Source: Flectonema sp. DT1601
Taxonomy: Eukaryota > Euglenozoa > Diplonemea > Diplonemida > Diplonemidae
Length of the DNA: 64,000 bases
Reading direction: 5' to 3'
NCBI GenBank assembly: GCA_964019425.1
Contig: OZ025784.1
Location: 62,001 to 126,000 of the forward strand
Part shown: positions 1 to 9,946 of the stretch, piece by piece
Numbering within the stretch: position 1 is the stretch's first letter
How the letters are laid out: every line of letters starts with the position of its first letter
Notes under the pieces: generated by a model
What the model saw: only the letters and a program-made list of their open reading frames with translations
Told to the model about the DNA's origin: nothing
Databases searched by the model: none
Program-made: the position numbers and the translations under genes

Positions 1-1759
1 AAGATAGCTAGAGTTGAGAATATAATAAAAAAAAAAGAAAGTTGCAAACTTTTGTTTCTGCGCAGAGAGAGTTTCAGTTTCAACAGCGAGACGTTGTTCT
101 ACTTCCTGAACTTTCTGTTCTCGCTGTTCGATAGTAGTGATCATCATTTCAGACGATGATCGCTGCTGTGCCTGACGAGATCTCATAACCTGCTGAAGTT
201 TCTCTGTCTTGTTACGTTCTCTGGCTAGTTCAGCTTTCGTTTTTGATAAATCCTGTTGGAGTAGTTGAACTTCTTTCTTAGACAGCGATGACACCTGTGA
301 CTTCCCTTCATTCTGTGAAGCGTTATTCAATGCTTCTTTTAGTTGTGTGATCTCCATGGTGAGTGTTCTCTTGGATGACTTATAAGAACTGTTTGGTTTT
401 TTGTTTTGATTTTGTGAAATATATTTACTTAACTACAATAGAATAAACAAACCTTCTCTCAGACTCCAGTAAGCGAATCGTATTCTTAGCTGCCTTCAAC
501 TCCTTCGTGTGTTGAACATTACATGAATTCGCCTCATCGAGTTTTGAGTGGAGAGCTGCGATGAGTTCCTTTTCAGCTTTTTCTTGTCTAGTGGCGTGTC
601 GTTCTTTTGCTCTTTCTGACTGCTGCCATTCTTCTTTTTCTTTTTGAAGTCGAATTTTAAAAGCTTCACGTTCCTTAGTAAGTTTGTCTTCAGCTAGTTT
701 GCGGTGTTGGGTGAGGGCGTGTCGGAGTTTTGAAATCTCAGAACGATGAACACTAAGAGATACGACATCAGGTGTACCAGTTCTAATATTTGTTGAGTTA
801 CCAGAAGTACTCGCTTCTCGTCTACTGATGTCACTGTTTCTTCTAACTGGTGAAGAAGAACGTCCAACCGATCGACTGCTGCTACGAAGACTTGAACCAG
901 ATCGTCTTCTTTCTCTTGTTTGTTTATCATCACTCTTAGTCGAAGCAAATGTTACTTTCGGAGATGGCTGCTGAGTTGACGTTGAACTAATCCTCGCTTC
1001 CCAAGCTGGTACAACAGGAGTCTCTACTATAGCTGGTAGTATTGGTGCCAACTCTCCATCAACTAATACACAAGTTGTTAAAGGTGATTGTCTGTCGTAT
1101 GTTGAGGATCCGATGTAACCACAATCTGTTCCTTGTGGTTGACTACCTGTTTCTGCACCAAAATCAAGCTCAGTCTGCCTGCTTTCGAAATTATCATAAT
1201 CCTGCAGTGTTGCTACTGTCGTGGGACCAGCTGTGGCGATGTTGCTGTTTTCGATTTGTGGAGCAGATGAAATGGGACTAGCTGTTGGAGTCGCGATGAG
1301 TAGCATTCTATCTCTCGACTCACCTGAGGGAGATTCATTACCAGTATCAGACTTACAGTAAGGAGGAGGAACATCATTTTGAATAATATTAGGTGCGGAA
1401 TCCAAAGGATGAGGAGGTGGTGGCGGAGATGGCGACGGTGATGGAGGCAGAGATCCCGACTCTGGAAACAAAACCGCATCAAAATCATTCTCTCTAACAG
1501 TATGATCAAATAAAGGTTCTAAGTCAGCTTCGTCATCACTCTGTGGACTTTCAACTAAATTATTCATTCTAACAGCATTGGGTGGCGTTACAATTATTAA
1601 TCCACTCCTCGCTGATGGACTTCTTGCTGGTGGTGGTGTCTCTTCAGTTCCACAACTCTTTTCATGAAATCTAAGACTTCCGGTTGTGAATAACAATCCA
1701 CATGACCTGCACGGCACCATCTTTGGAGTCTTTGCGAAGGTTCCTCCACTTTCAACCAT
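1..1759 (-). CDS. C2HC zinc-finger, coiled-coil protein (3' end off window)
   Basis: Function unknown. The protein begins with a short C2HC zinc finger (C17, C20, H32, C36; CRSCG...FHEKSC), the style found in ZC2HC1-type proteins. A long Ser/Pro-rich, probably disordered region follows, then a charged coiled coil from about residue 345 onward. Exon 1 is 453-1759 and ends at a GTTTGT donor. Exon 2 starts at 388 after an AAACAG acceptor and continues the coiled coil in frame. It appears to end at 50 with a GTTTGC donor, giving a 42-base intron (8-49) and a third exon running off the left edge. The start is the ATG at 1757-1759, just ahead of the finger. The zinc finger is clear. The exon 2/3 boundary is inferred and the C-terminus is missing. 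Confidence 0.75.
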
Positions 1760-2555
1760 CTAAATGGAGTACCTGAGTGAGATGATGTAAAAAGTATTGT
1801 AAAGCCAATCAAAACAGAACAGGTCTGTCTGTCACCCCAAACGTGTGAAATAATAACAATAATAAAAAGGTTTAACGATAGCCAGCAAATATCAGAAAAA
1901 TACAAACAAAAACAGCTGAACTAAAAAATAATTGAAAAGAATCAAAAACACGAATCGGAAAAATCACAAACGTCGAAAGTCTACTTCTGATGAACAACAA
2001 TTGAGATGTATCAGAAATAGTAAATAATTGAAAGAAACAAAATAACAACACACCTCGGTAGTGAAGTAATAATTTATTCAAGTGATCACCGCAAGCAAGC
2101 AGTGAACGAGGTAACGAAGACAGAGAAGATGACGTGATCAGAATGATATCTTCAATCTGAAGACACACTTCGAGTCTATTGAAATATCAAACAGAGAGAT
2201 TGAGAGAAACAATAATTGAATATAAGTGAACAGCGTGAAGCTTTTCATTCTTACGAGAGATATATCTCAATTAAAATAAAGTAGTTAAGGAAAGAGGGTT
2301 AATTCCATACCAATATTAAATGGAAAGCAAACTCGAAACCAGGCAAAAATCGAATACAGGGGGTCGGCAAAACCTGGTTGCAATATAAGAAAATCGACAA
2401 TTTGTATCGATGAAAAATCCCATATGTGCGGAAGGGAGGGAAGACGGACAAGACTTTTCCTTGATCGGAATTCATCCAAGAAAAAAAATTGATGAAAAGG
2501 TCCGTCACTTGTCTTTATATTTGAAAGTAAATAATAAAAAGAGAGGAAAAGGAGA
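1760..2555. other. Intergenic, no gene seen
   Basis: About 800 bases between the zinc-finger gene and the LRR gene. The stretch is AT-rich. Short open frames exist on both strands, but none shows protein-like composition or a domain. It should hold the 5' flank of the zinc-finger gene and the 3' flank of the LRR gene. Confidence 0.6.
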
Positions 2556-3665
2556 TCACCAGATTCCTGATGGATGATTATTATTATTATTATCACCGGC
2601 TTCTTTGAGAAACTTTGCTCTCAAAAACTCAATCTTATCAATCTCGGTAACTGCTCCACAATTAAGTAGTAACCCCTCATGGCTAAAGTCTGGAATATCA
2701 ATCAACGGAAGCAAATCCAGTTCAGACATTCCACTACAACCAAACAAGAAACGTTCTCCAATACAATTACTGTTCGCAAGAGGTGAGACATCCATCGATG
2801 AGAGAGAGAAGCAGTTCGAGAGAAAATTATTACCAACGTGATTAACACTGGAAATCGGATGTAAATCAACGACGGAAAGTGAACGACAATTTGATAAAAA
2901 ATATGAACCAATAAATGAAATGTTTCTCAAAGGAGAAAGGTCAATCGAAACTAAGCTCTTACAACCAGCTAAAAAATTATTACCAACCATCGTTATGTTG
3001 CTTAAAAATGATAAATTCACATCAGCTAGATTGCTACAATCAGATAAAAATGATTTACCAATGTACTTCGTCCCACCAAGTTGTGAGAGGTCTACATGAC
3101 AAAGAGAAGAACAACCTGAAAGGAAATCATTTTCAATTGAGGTTACGTTTGAAAACTGAGATAAGTCAACAGACTCAAGAAAACAACAATTTGATAAAAA
3201 CTGATTTCCAATAATTGTAATCGTGTCGCAGTTGGTGAATGAAATCTTTTTGATTGATTCTGGTAGTAGGTCAGCCCAATCATCAGTAGTTTGAATTTTA
3301 TTATTTGAAGAAGCTGATTTCGCATCGATACAGCAAACAGCATTAGGATTGTCTGTGAAAAACTTAGCAATCGCAACTCGTTGACGTTCACTCTCGAATT
3401 GAGCAATCCCGTACGACGTGACTTTCTGTTCTCTTTGAACAGCCATTAGTTCATCTCCAGATTCAATACCAAGATTCACAATGATTTCTGTCTTGTCCAA
3501 TGCTTCAGATCCTGACCAGGTGATATCAAAACAAGATTCAATTTCCCATCTCTTTGACATTTCTAATATCAATTCACCGATTGATAAATATTGTGTCACA
3601 TCCACTACTTCACCACTAATCCCTAACTCTTCAAATGAGACAACTATCGGTAAGGTTCCAGTCAT
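2556..3665 (-). CDS. Ubiquitin-like domain plus BspA-type leucine-rich repeats
   Basis: Residues 1 to about 75 look like a beta-grasp, ubiquitin-like domain (LPIVVSFEELG ... GDELMAVQ). After a linker come about seven near-perfect 25-residue repeats of the form FLSxCxxLxxVDLSxLxNxxxIGxx. This is the BspA/TpLRR type seen in many protists and some bacteria, usually as a protein-binding surface. The chosen start is the ATG at 3663-3665 (MTGTLP). The open frame runs a little further upstream, but only to a TTG. The C-terminus ends in a run of Asn codons followed by HPSGIW. No catalytic domain is present. A role as an adaptor or recognition protein is inference from the domain pair. Confidence 0.8.
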   Translation of the reverse strand: MTGTLPIVVSFEELGISGEVVDVTQYLSIGELILEMSKRWEIESCFDITWSGSEALDKTEIIVNLGIESGDELMAVQREQKVTSYGIAQFESERQRVAIAKFFTDNPNAVCCIDAKSASSNNKIQTTDDWADLLPESIKKISFTNCDTITIIGNQFLSNCCFLESVDLSQFSNVTSIENDFLSGCSSLCHVDLSQLGGTKYIGKSFLSDCSNLADVNLSFLSNITMVGNNFLAGCKSLVSIDLSPLRNISFIGSYFLSNCRSLSVVDLHPISSVNHVGNNFLSNCFSLSSMDVSPLANSNCIGERFLFGCSGMSELDLLPLIDIPDFSHEGLLLNCGAVTEIDKIEFLRAKFLKEAGDNNNNNHPSGIW

Positions 3666-3744
3666 ATTGTTGTTGCTGTGTGCGGAATACAATATAAGTT
3701 CTTATATCTGACCGTAAGTAAACACTATTTCATAATAATACTTA

Positions 3745-4203
3745 CTAATCATCAACAAGATCTCTTCTCATCGTGATCGCATGTGGATTTGGTATCCTTC
3801 TTCCGTAGTAGAATTGAATAACATCTCCTGTCGGGTAGAATCCGTTCTTTTTATAAAAATTAACAGCATCAGTATTAGACTCTTGAACATGAAGTGATAT
3901 ATAGTCGATGTTATGTTGTTTAGTGTGAGTCACTATACATGATAGTAAGAGAGAGCCATAACCTTCACCTCTGTGATGCATATCAATACACATCACTGAA
4001 ACATACATCGATCCTCCTTTCAACTCACTCATTGCGATTCCAATTAATTTTGAATTATTTTCATCAAAGGCTGTGAAACATCCTCCGTTCTTAATCCAAT
4101 TCTTGCCGTGTTTGTTTATATCACTCGGTACTATCGACATAGCTCTTCCTATGAGAGAAATGACATCGGGGAGGTCGGTTAGTGTTGTTGGTCGTATTCT
4201 CAT
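3745..4203 (-). CDS. GNAT-family N-acetyltransferase
   Basis: A compact 152-residue single-domain GNAT enzyme, expected to transfer acetyl from acetyl-CoA to an amine. The acetyl-CoA binding motif A is visible as RGEGYGSLLL at about residues 78-87, fitting the R/Q-x-x-G-x-G/A pattern. It is followed by the motif B region (SLHVQESNTDAVNFYKKNGF), in which N, A and the aromatic before the G are typical. The ending (YYGRRIPNPHAITMRRDL) resembles N-terminal acetyltransferases of the NAA50/NAA60 kind, but that subfamily call is weak. The start ATG is at 4201-4203. The gene lies 80 bases downstream of the LRR gene start, in the same direction. The substrate is unknown. Confidence 0.82.
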   Translation of the reverse strand: MRIRPTTLTDLPDVISLIGRAMSIVPSDINKHGKNWIKNGGCFTAFDENNSKLIGIAMSELKGGSMYVSVMCIDMHHRGEGYGSLLLSCIVTHTKQHNIDYISLHVQESNTDAVNFYKKNGFYPTGDVIQFYYGRRIPNPHAITMRRDLVDD

Positions 4204-4612
4204 TAGCTACGAACCTATATTGTTTTTGAGAGAGAATAAATTAATTTAAAAAAAAAAAAAAAACAGGATTCATCAATTTGAGGGAAAAACTCAAATAAAT
4301 AGTGACATTTTTTGATATTTTTTTTTTTTTCCTGTAACATATGAATTTAGAAAAAAATATATTTGCTTTTTCATGTTAACAATATAAAAAAAAAAAAAGC
4401 AACCCTAAAGCACAACACTACAATACTGCCGGGGAGAGATGGCGCCTGCGGCGCACCTCCTCAGTCGAACGGTCGGGTAGTGCAAATTTCGTTTTACATA
4501 AAAAATGTAAAACTTAATTTCTCATTATATTGAACTATAAAAAGATCCTTTTCAGTGTCAGCAGCAGCTGACACAATTATTTCTTGGAACCGAATCTTTG
4601 AAAGAGTTACGT
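4204..4612. other. Intergenic with a GC-rich island
   Basis: About 400 bases between the GNAT gene and the end of the SpoVS gene. Most of it is A/T runs. The exception is a 70-base GC-rich stretch at about 4411-4484, listed separately. No protein gene is seen. Confidence 0.6.
4411..4484. ncRNA. Candidate structured RNA, strand unknown
   Basis: A GC-rich island in otherwise AT-rich spacer. CACTAC at 4416-4421 can pair with GTAGTG at 4477-4482. Inside lies a hairpin with a perfect core (GCGCC, loop TGC, GGCGC at 4442-4454) that extends outward through GGAGAG/CTCCTC with bulges. I could not match it to U1-U6, SRP RNA, RNase P or a tRNA. An open frame of 13 codons (MAPAAHLLSRTVG) also spans it on the plus strand. 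The pairing is seen in the sequence. That it is a transcribed RNA is inference. Confidence 0.25.
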
Positions 4613-6628
4613 CTAAGGAGATGATTGTGTGGGTTCTTCAGCAGCGTTCTCTTCAACAACAGGAACCGACTCTGTTGGTTCAGACACCGTTTCTGTTGAT
4701 TCAGTCGGTGGTATTGATAAACTGATTAGCTTTGTATTCCTCGAATCAACCACATGTTCTTTAACAAAGTAAAATGGACGTCTTAGTCTGGCTAAAGCTC
4801 TGAACAGTTGTGTGTGTTGATGTCGATTAGTTGTTCTGGTTACGACCCAACCCTCCGATAGTCGTTTTTCTAATACTTCAACAAGTCTTTGAAACCCTCC
4901 TTGATAAGGAAGGTTAGCAGTGTGTTTACGATTTAATTTCATTTTATTATCATCCGAATCATCTTTTCTTATGGTAAACACCATACCAATCCCCTCTGGT
5001 TTCGCAACAACACAAAATGAATGAGGTCGACCTGTCAATCCTTCAGCCATCACCATGGCTGTTGATACGATCTTATCACAATCGTTTACTTTGTATACGA
5101 ATTCCTCTCTTGTTCGAACTGCTATTTTGAATGGTTCTTCAGATCCAACCTTATGATCAATTACTCTCGGTACGTTAACCTTTTCTACCATCCATTCAAC
5201 GAAGAATCTATCCAACTGTGAAGTCAGTAGTCTCTCTTGATTCGTTCCATAACTCATCTCTTTAGCCCTCGAGTAGAATGAGACTGGGTAGGTTTCACTC
5301 ATTTTTGATAGTGCTTGCATAGCAGTAGAAACACCCTGGTTGTTGTTGTTGTTGTTTTTTGGTGATTTTTTTAAAAACATGGTCCTTTTTCTTAGGGGGG
5401 TTACAAAGGTCATACCTGGAGTGTTGATCTGAGGTGTACAAGTCTCCCTCCTTCCAATCCATTTTTTATATTATCAATTAGTTTATCAGTATCAAGATTA
5501 CCCAACCCGACAGTAATACGAAGACAGTTCTGTTCCTTCGCAACTTCTCTCGTTAGCGTGAAAACAAAGCTGCCGCTGTTAAGGGAATCATCATCCTGTT
5601 TTTGAGAATAATTTAGACTTTTTTTAAGGCAACAGAAAAGTAGTTTTTTATCACATTAAAGTAACGAAGACATACCTCGGCCTCCTCTACTGACATTGTC
5701 AAGGGAACTCTATCCTGTTCGAGGTAGTCTGTGGCATATTCGCAGGCTTTTGCAGCAACTCGGATGGCTTCTTGTGATTCAGCTGGATTATTTTTTTGAT
5801 AATTTAAGAAAAACAAAAAAAAAAAAAAAACATACCACTCGCGACCAATTTTACTATTTTTGGACCAGACTCGTCCTTCATTACAAATCTGAGATATCCA
5901 GCAAGTTTTGTTGGTTTTGTATATTTTGAAACGAATACTACTTTGGGTGCTCCAGGTAAAGGTAAGATACGTAGATGCATTGCAGTATACTCACCTTCTT
6001 CATTCTTAACAAGTGATGGAAGGAATTCAGTTCTTCTATCGAGAGCGGCAATAGTAGATATTGCTTTCCTTGCTGAATCAGCACCAGCTATACTAAGAAC
6101 ACATGTCTGACCAATCTTCTGAGCTGATGAAGTGATTTGATTCAAAGCTGAGATGTGACTTGACGTTCCAACTCGATGAGGAGGAGCAGTTTCATTTGAA
6201 AAATCAGTTGGAGGTTTCATAACGACATGAATAGCAAAATAACTCGCAGGCAGTCCTCTTTCAGTTACAGTCTCAGCCTTGTTTGCTCTGCAGTATAAGA
6301 TACCTTCTTCTAAAAGAAGTTCTTGAGCAACAGATAAAGCTTTTATCATTTGATTAAGTCCAGTCATACCAATAGTAGTAAGTTGTAAAGGTTCCTTTGA
6401 TTCTCTCAATCTCGTAGTCAACCATCCACTCAGACTCGCAGTCTTTGTATCAGACCTCACTCTGACTACATTATTGCCATCAGCTGGTCCCGATTGAGGT
6501 GCATCTCTGTTGCCATGAATCTCAAAAGTCCTCTCCGTCATCCATCGAACTGCTACTTTACGACCAGATATACTCGCTTTCCCCACTCCCCCTATTCTAG
6601 ATCCAGCAGCTCGCACTACCCTCCACAT
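4613..6628 (-). CDS. Tandem SpoVS/Alba-like domain protein, probably mitochondrial
   Basis: Four exons by hand: 5836-6628, 5676-5782, 5416-5595 and 4613-5335, joined in frame to about 600 residues. The first domain (about residues 48-135) matches bacterial SpoVS: VRVRSDTKTASLSGWLTT followed by TTIGMTGLNQMIKALSVAQ, the Alba-like core with its GxxxxNQAxKA helix. At least two further copies follow, at VGTSSHISALNQI and at VVFVSKYTKPTKLAGYLRF. A fourth is split across the last intron (LRITVGLGNLDTDKLIDNI), and a weaker fifth sits around PFKIAVRTREEFVYKV. The N-terminus is rich in Arg, Ser and Ala with almost no acidic residues for 30 positions, like a mitochondrial presequence. Alba-fold proteins bind nucleic acid, so organellar RNA or DNA binding is the likely role (inference). 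The tail is acidic and Thr/Glu-rich. Confidence 0.72.
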
Positions 6629-6912
6629 TATTTGCTTTCACAGCTGTAAAAAATAGAAATAGAACACTTCTGGTGTGCCACTAATGACCAAACTAGAAAA
6701 GTTCAAATACGAAATAGTGATAAGCTGAATAGTCCGGACTGCTACTTTACGACCGGAAATACTACTTCCCCCATCTCTAGATCCAACAGCTCGTACATTA
6801 TTTGCTTTCACAGCTGTAAAAAAAAAAAAGAGAAATAGAACACTTCTGGTGTGTCACTAATGACCAAACTAGAATGGTTCAAATACGAAATAGTGATAAG
6901 CTGAATAGTCCG
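6549..6912. repeat. Tandem duplication of the SpoVS gene 5' end
   Basis: Bases 6549-6737 and 6738-6912 are two diverged tandem copies of one segment. Both start at ACTGCTACTTTACGACC and end at GATAAGCTGAATAGTCCG. Copy 1 contains the functional start codon and the first 26 or so codons of the SpoVS gene. Copy 2 carries a decayed version upstream of it, with small deletions in the presequence part. The second copy adds a duplicate promoter or 5' leader region. Its effect on expression is unknown. Confidence 0.85.
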
Positions 6913-7057
6913 TAACATAAAGCGATATAAAAGAATAGTAATTAATTCATTCTTTTTCTTTTTTTTTTTTTTTTTTTTTTTCAAAATTTAAAAACAAAAA
7001 GAAATACATATTTATAAAACAATTGTGAAAGAGACGACGATGACAAATCTGGTTCAT

Positions 7058-7089
<32 letters not shown>

Positions 7090-8356
7090 CCCCTCCTTCT
7101 TTAGTTCGACTACGTTCATCATTACAATAGTACGGTACAACAAAAACAAGTCTTTACGACTGTCCAACAACAACAACAAAAAAAGAAAAAGAAAAACTCC
7201 TCCCTAAAATAAGGAAAAGCAAGAGCTAAATCGAATATAACAAAAAAGGTCCTCCTCCTCAAGACAGAAAGACTACAGATAGAATAATAAGAAAGTTTAC
7301 TACATTTCGTTAAGGTTAGGGAGGAGGGGGATTGTAAAAAATCAAAAATAAATAAATTTTTACGCTCTGAAGAACAAATCTCCCGAAATACAGATCACTA
7401 CATAATGTGAGTGTCTTGCTTTTCTGAGCCTCCAACAACAAAAACTAAAAAAAAAAAGAATACCCAGTTTGTCAATAACGTAATCCAAGAGGATAACTCA
7501 CAGCAACCACAGGACCCAATCCATAGCAGTTCAGCTATGGATTTGTGAGTCAGCTTCTCAGCTTACAAGTGATGTAATTTTAATTCATAGAAAAAAGTTT
7601 TACATCAATCTTTCAGCTCTTTTTCCACCTTTCCAAAACTTACCAAACTATTGAAATGAATCATTCACAGATATCCCATTAAGTGGAATCAATGCTATAC
7701 CTTCGAGGGGGTTAATAGTTGAGAATTAAGATCACATAAAGGGATAACTCCTTCAGGTTGATCAAAACAACAACAGTGAAGAGGAGGGAGAAACGTAGCT
7801 TTTACAATTGTTGTACAAAAAAAATAAGTTCTCTGCATTTAGGTTGTGGAATGTCCACGCATTCCCTATTTTCGGCAAACCCGCACAGAAACCTTCCCAA
7901 ATGTGTTAGTTGACTCAAAAAAATTATAAAACAGAGGAGATTCCAAAAAAAAAAAAAAACGTAATTACAATTATTAGAATCGATAACCAGTTGTGGTTCC
8001 TCTATATATAGCCCTATAATTATTATATAAAACTCGGGAATGTCACAAAAAAGGAAAAAAAAACGCAAAAGCGGTGTCAGATAAAAAAACCCTTTTACGA
8101 CTTAACCAACTAGAAGAAAGTCCACACAAGGAACTAGCTATGCATAATTAAAGCCTTATATATTTTTGTTGATTCGCAGACAGTATTACTGACGGCACAA
8201 GGGAAAATAGATAACATTTTGACCATAAATAAATAAACCAACGTCAGGCGTTCGTCTTTAATCTGAATAGTTTCTTCACCAACTTCGTCGGTGCAAAAAA
8301 AGAAAAAGCAACTCATGAATACAACAGGGTCTGCAGTCAGAAGTTCTTTTGTCAGT
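6913..8356. other. Intergenic, homopolymer-rich
   Basis: About 1.4 kb between the SpoVS gene and TBC1D13. It contains long T runs near 6960-6980 and 7060-7089, and a perfect 10-bp hairpin at 7518-7543. No open frame with protein-like composition is seen. Confidence 0.6.
7518..7543. repeat. Perfect 10-bp inverted repeat
   Basis: AATCCATAGC and GCTATGGATT flank a 6-base loop (AGTTCA). CTCACA at about 7497 and TGTGAG at about 7544 could extend the structure. It stands alone in a gene-free region. Confidence 0.7.
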
Positions 8357-9718
8357 TTTAATTCAATAAATGCATGGCATGCTCTAAGAACACGTCTACG
8401 TTAGTCGGAGGAAAGTCTTGCAGCAGTTGCATGTTGGTGGAAAAATCACCTGAGAGGAGGTCGTCTCGAATAATCATAACCTGTAGTGTGATTGATTACT
8501 TCTGATATATATAAACACCGTCTTGTTAAAATGCAAAAAAAAAAAAAAAAAAAAACAACAACAACATACCATAGCAACACAAGTTGAAAATAACCTGTCA
8601 TTTATGTCTGTGGCACTCGCAAACAGGAAGTCCCAGATTCTAAGAACGTCAGGCACGATGAACTCTTGAGACATTAATAAAGTGACCCATCTGAAACAGT
8701 AGAATTCAGGTCTTAAATTCAACTCCTCCATATGTTGATACAGAATTGGATCTGCTGTTTGAAACTTCTCTCTGTACATATTCAGTGACCCTTGGATACC
8801 TAGTTCATCTTTGTCTAAGGTACGACAGAAATTATCACCAAGATACGACACCAGTATCGTAAAACAGAAAAACGAATCCGCCTCAGCGTCTTCTATACTT
8901 GCATCAGGGCTGTGTGGGTATCTCGCAAAAGCGTATAATAGATGACCTGCAAGCTCATTCATTCCTTGTACGTATCCCAATCCCGGGTTTAGTTTCGCAA
9001 ACAGGAATAGCAACCGACGAAGGTGTTGTTGGTTTCTCGTGAATGTCGCACCGTTGCTGGTTTCAATCGCTCTCATTAGATTTTCATAGTCGTTTGCTTG
9101 GGAATTGAAGAAGTGAAGAGAAGGCATTGTTCTCGGGATGTCAACGTCAATAATCTGTAAAACAGTTCTATTCGCTAAGTATTTACTCCATAATGAGTTG
9201 TTGTCTGCTGCTAGCGGATGATCTCCGTCAAAACTCTCAAATCCTTCCCCCTCTTCCTCATCAACAACTCTCGGTGGTGATCCCATTTTCCTCTCCAGTT
9301 TATCCTTTACAGATTCAGGTAAGACGATGAATTCATCACAGAAATCTTTGTATTGTTTTCTCTTATTCTGAAGTGATTCTTCCCAAAGAGAATCATCAGG
9401 AGGTAAGTACCCAAGGAGTACTTTCCAATATAATGATCTGAGGTCGTCTGGTATCCCCGCCTCAGCCAGCTCACCTAATCTTTTTACGTTAATTTTTCCT
9501 TTTATCGCTTCATCGAAACACTCTCGTCGTAGTGCTCTGGGTTCCTTTACAGGAGTGTTCTTATTACTTCCTCCTCCGGTTTTTATTTTTTGGACGACAA
9601 GTGGTGGTGGGGGTCCTCTTTGATCACAATTATCTGTGATGGGTGCGCCAACAGGTGGCATTGTCGGGGAACCAACTCCGCTGCTGAATCGTTTTCGTAA
9701 ATTTTCTAACATATTCAT
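8357..9718 (-). CDS. TBC1D13: TBC1D13-like Rab GTPase-activating protein
   Basis: A Rab GAP whose closest recognisable relative is TBC1D13. Exon 1 is 8570-9718 and exon 2 about 8357-8480. They are joined across an intron with a GTATGT donor and a long A/T run. The TBC domain has both catalytic fingers: the Arg finger in IIDVDIPRTMP and the Gln finger in GLGYVQGMNEL. The family features PDDLRSLYWKVLLGYLP before the core and GDFSTNMQLLQDFPPTNVDV in exon 2 fit TBC1D13 end to end. The start is the ATG at 9716-9718 (MNMLENLRKRF). It should stimulate GTP hydrolysis on a Rab (RAB35 in animals) during endosomal traffic. The target here is unknown. The exon 2 frame was read by hand and its stop coordinate may be off by one base. 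Confidence 0.88.
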
Positions 9719-9946
9719 CACAGGACCTACTTGTTAGATGACAAAGACTTTTAAGAATGAACAACAACAACAACACAATTGACAATCGATACCCAGAAAG
9801 GTATCTCCAACAAAATGATAAAAAAAAAAAAAAAGTGTAAATAAAGAAAATAAAGAAAATAAAATTGCTCTGCAGCAGCAGAACTACTTATCTTTAGTAA
9901 ATTCTAATCAGTCGAAGACGACGTCGTTTTTTCGTGTAATAATATA

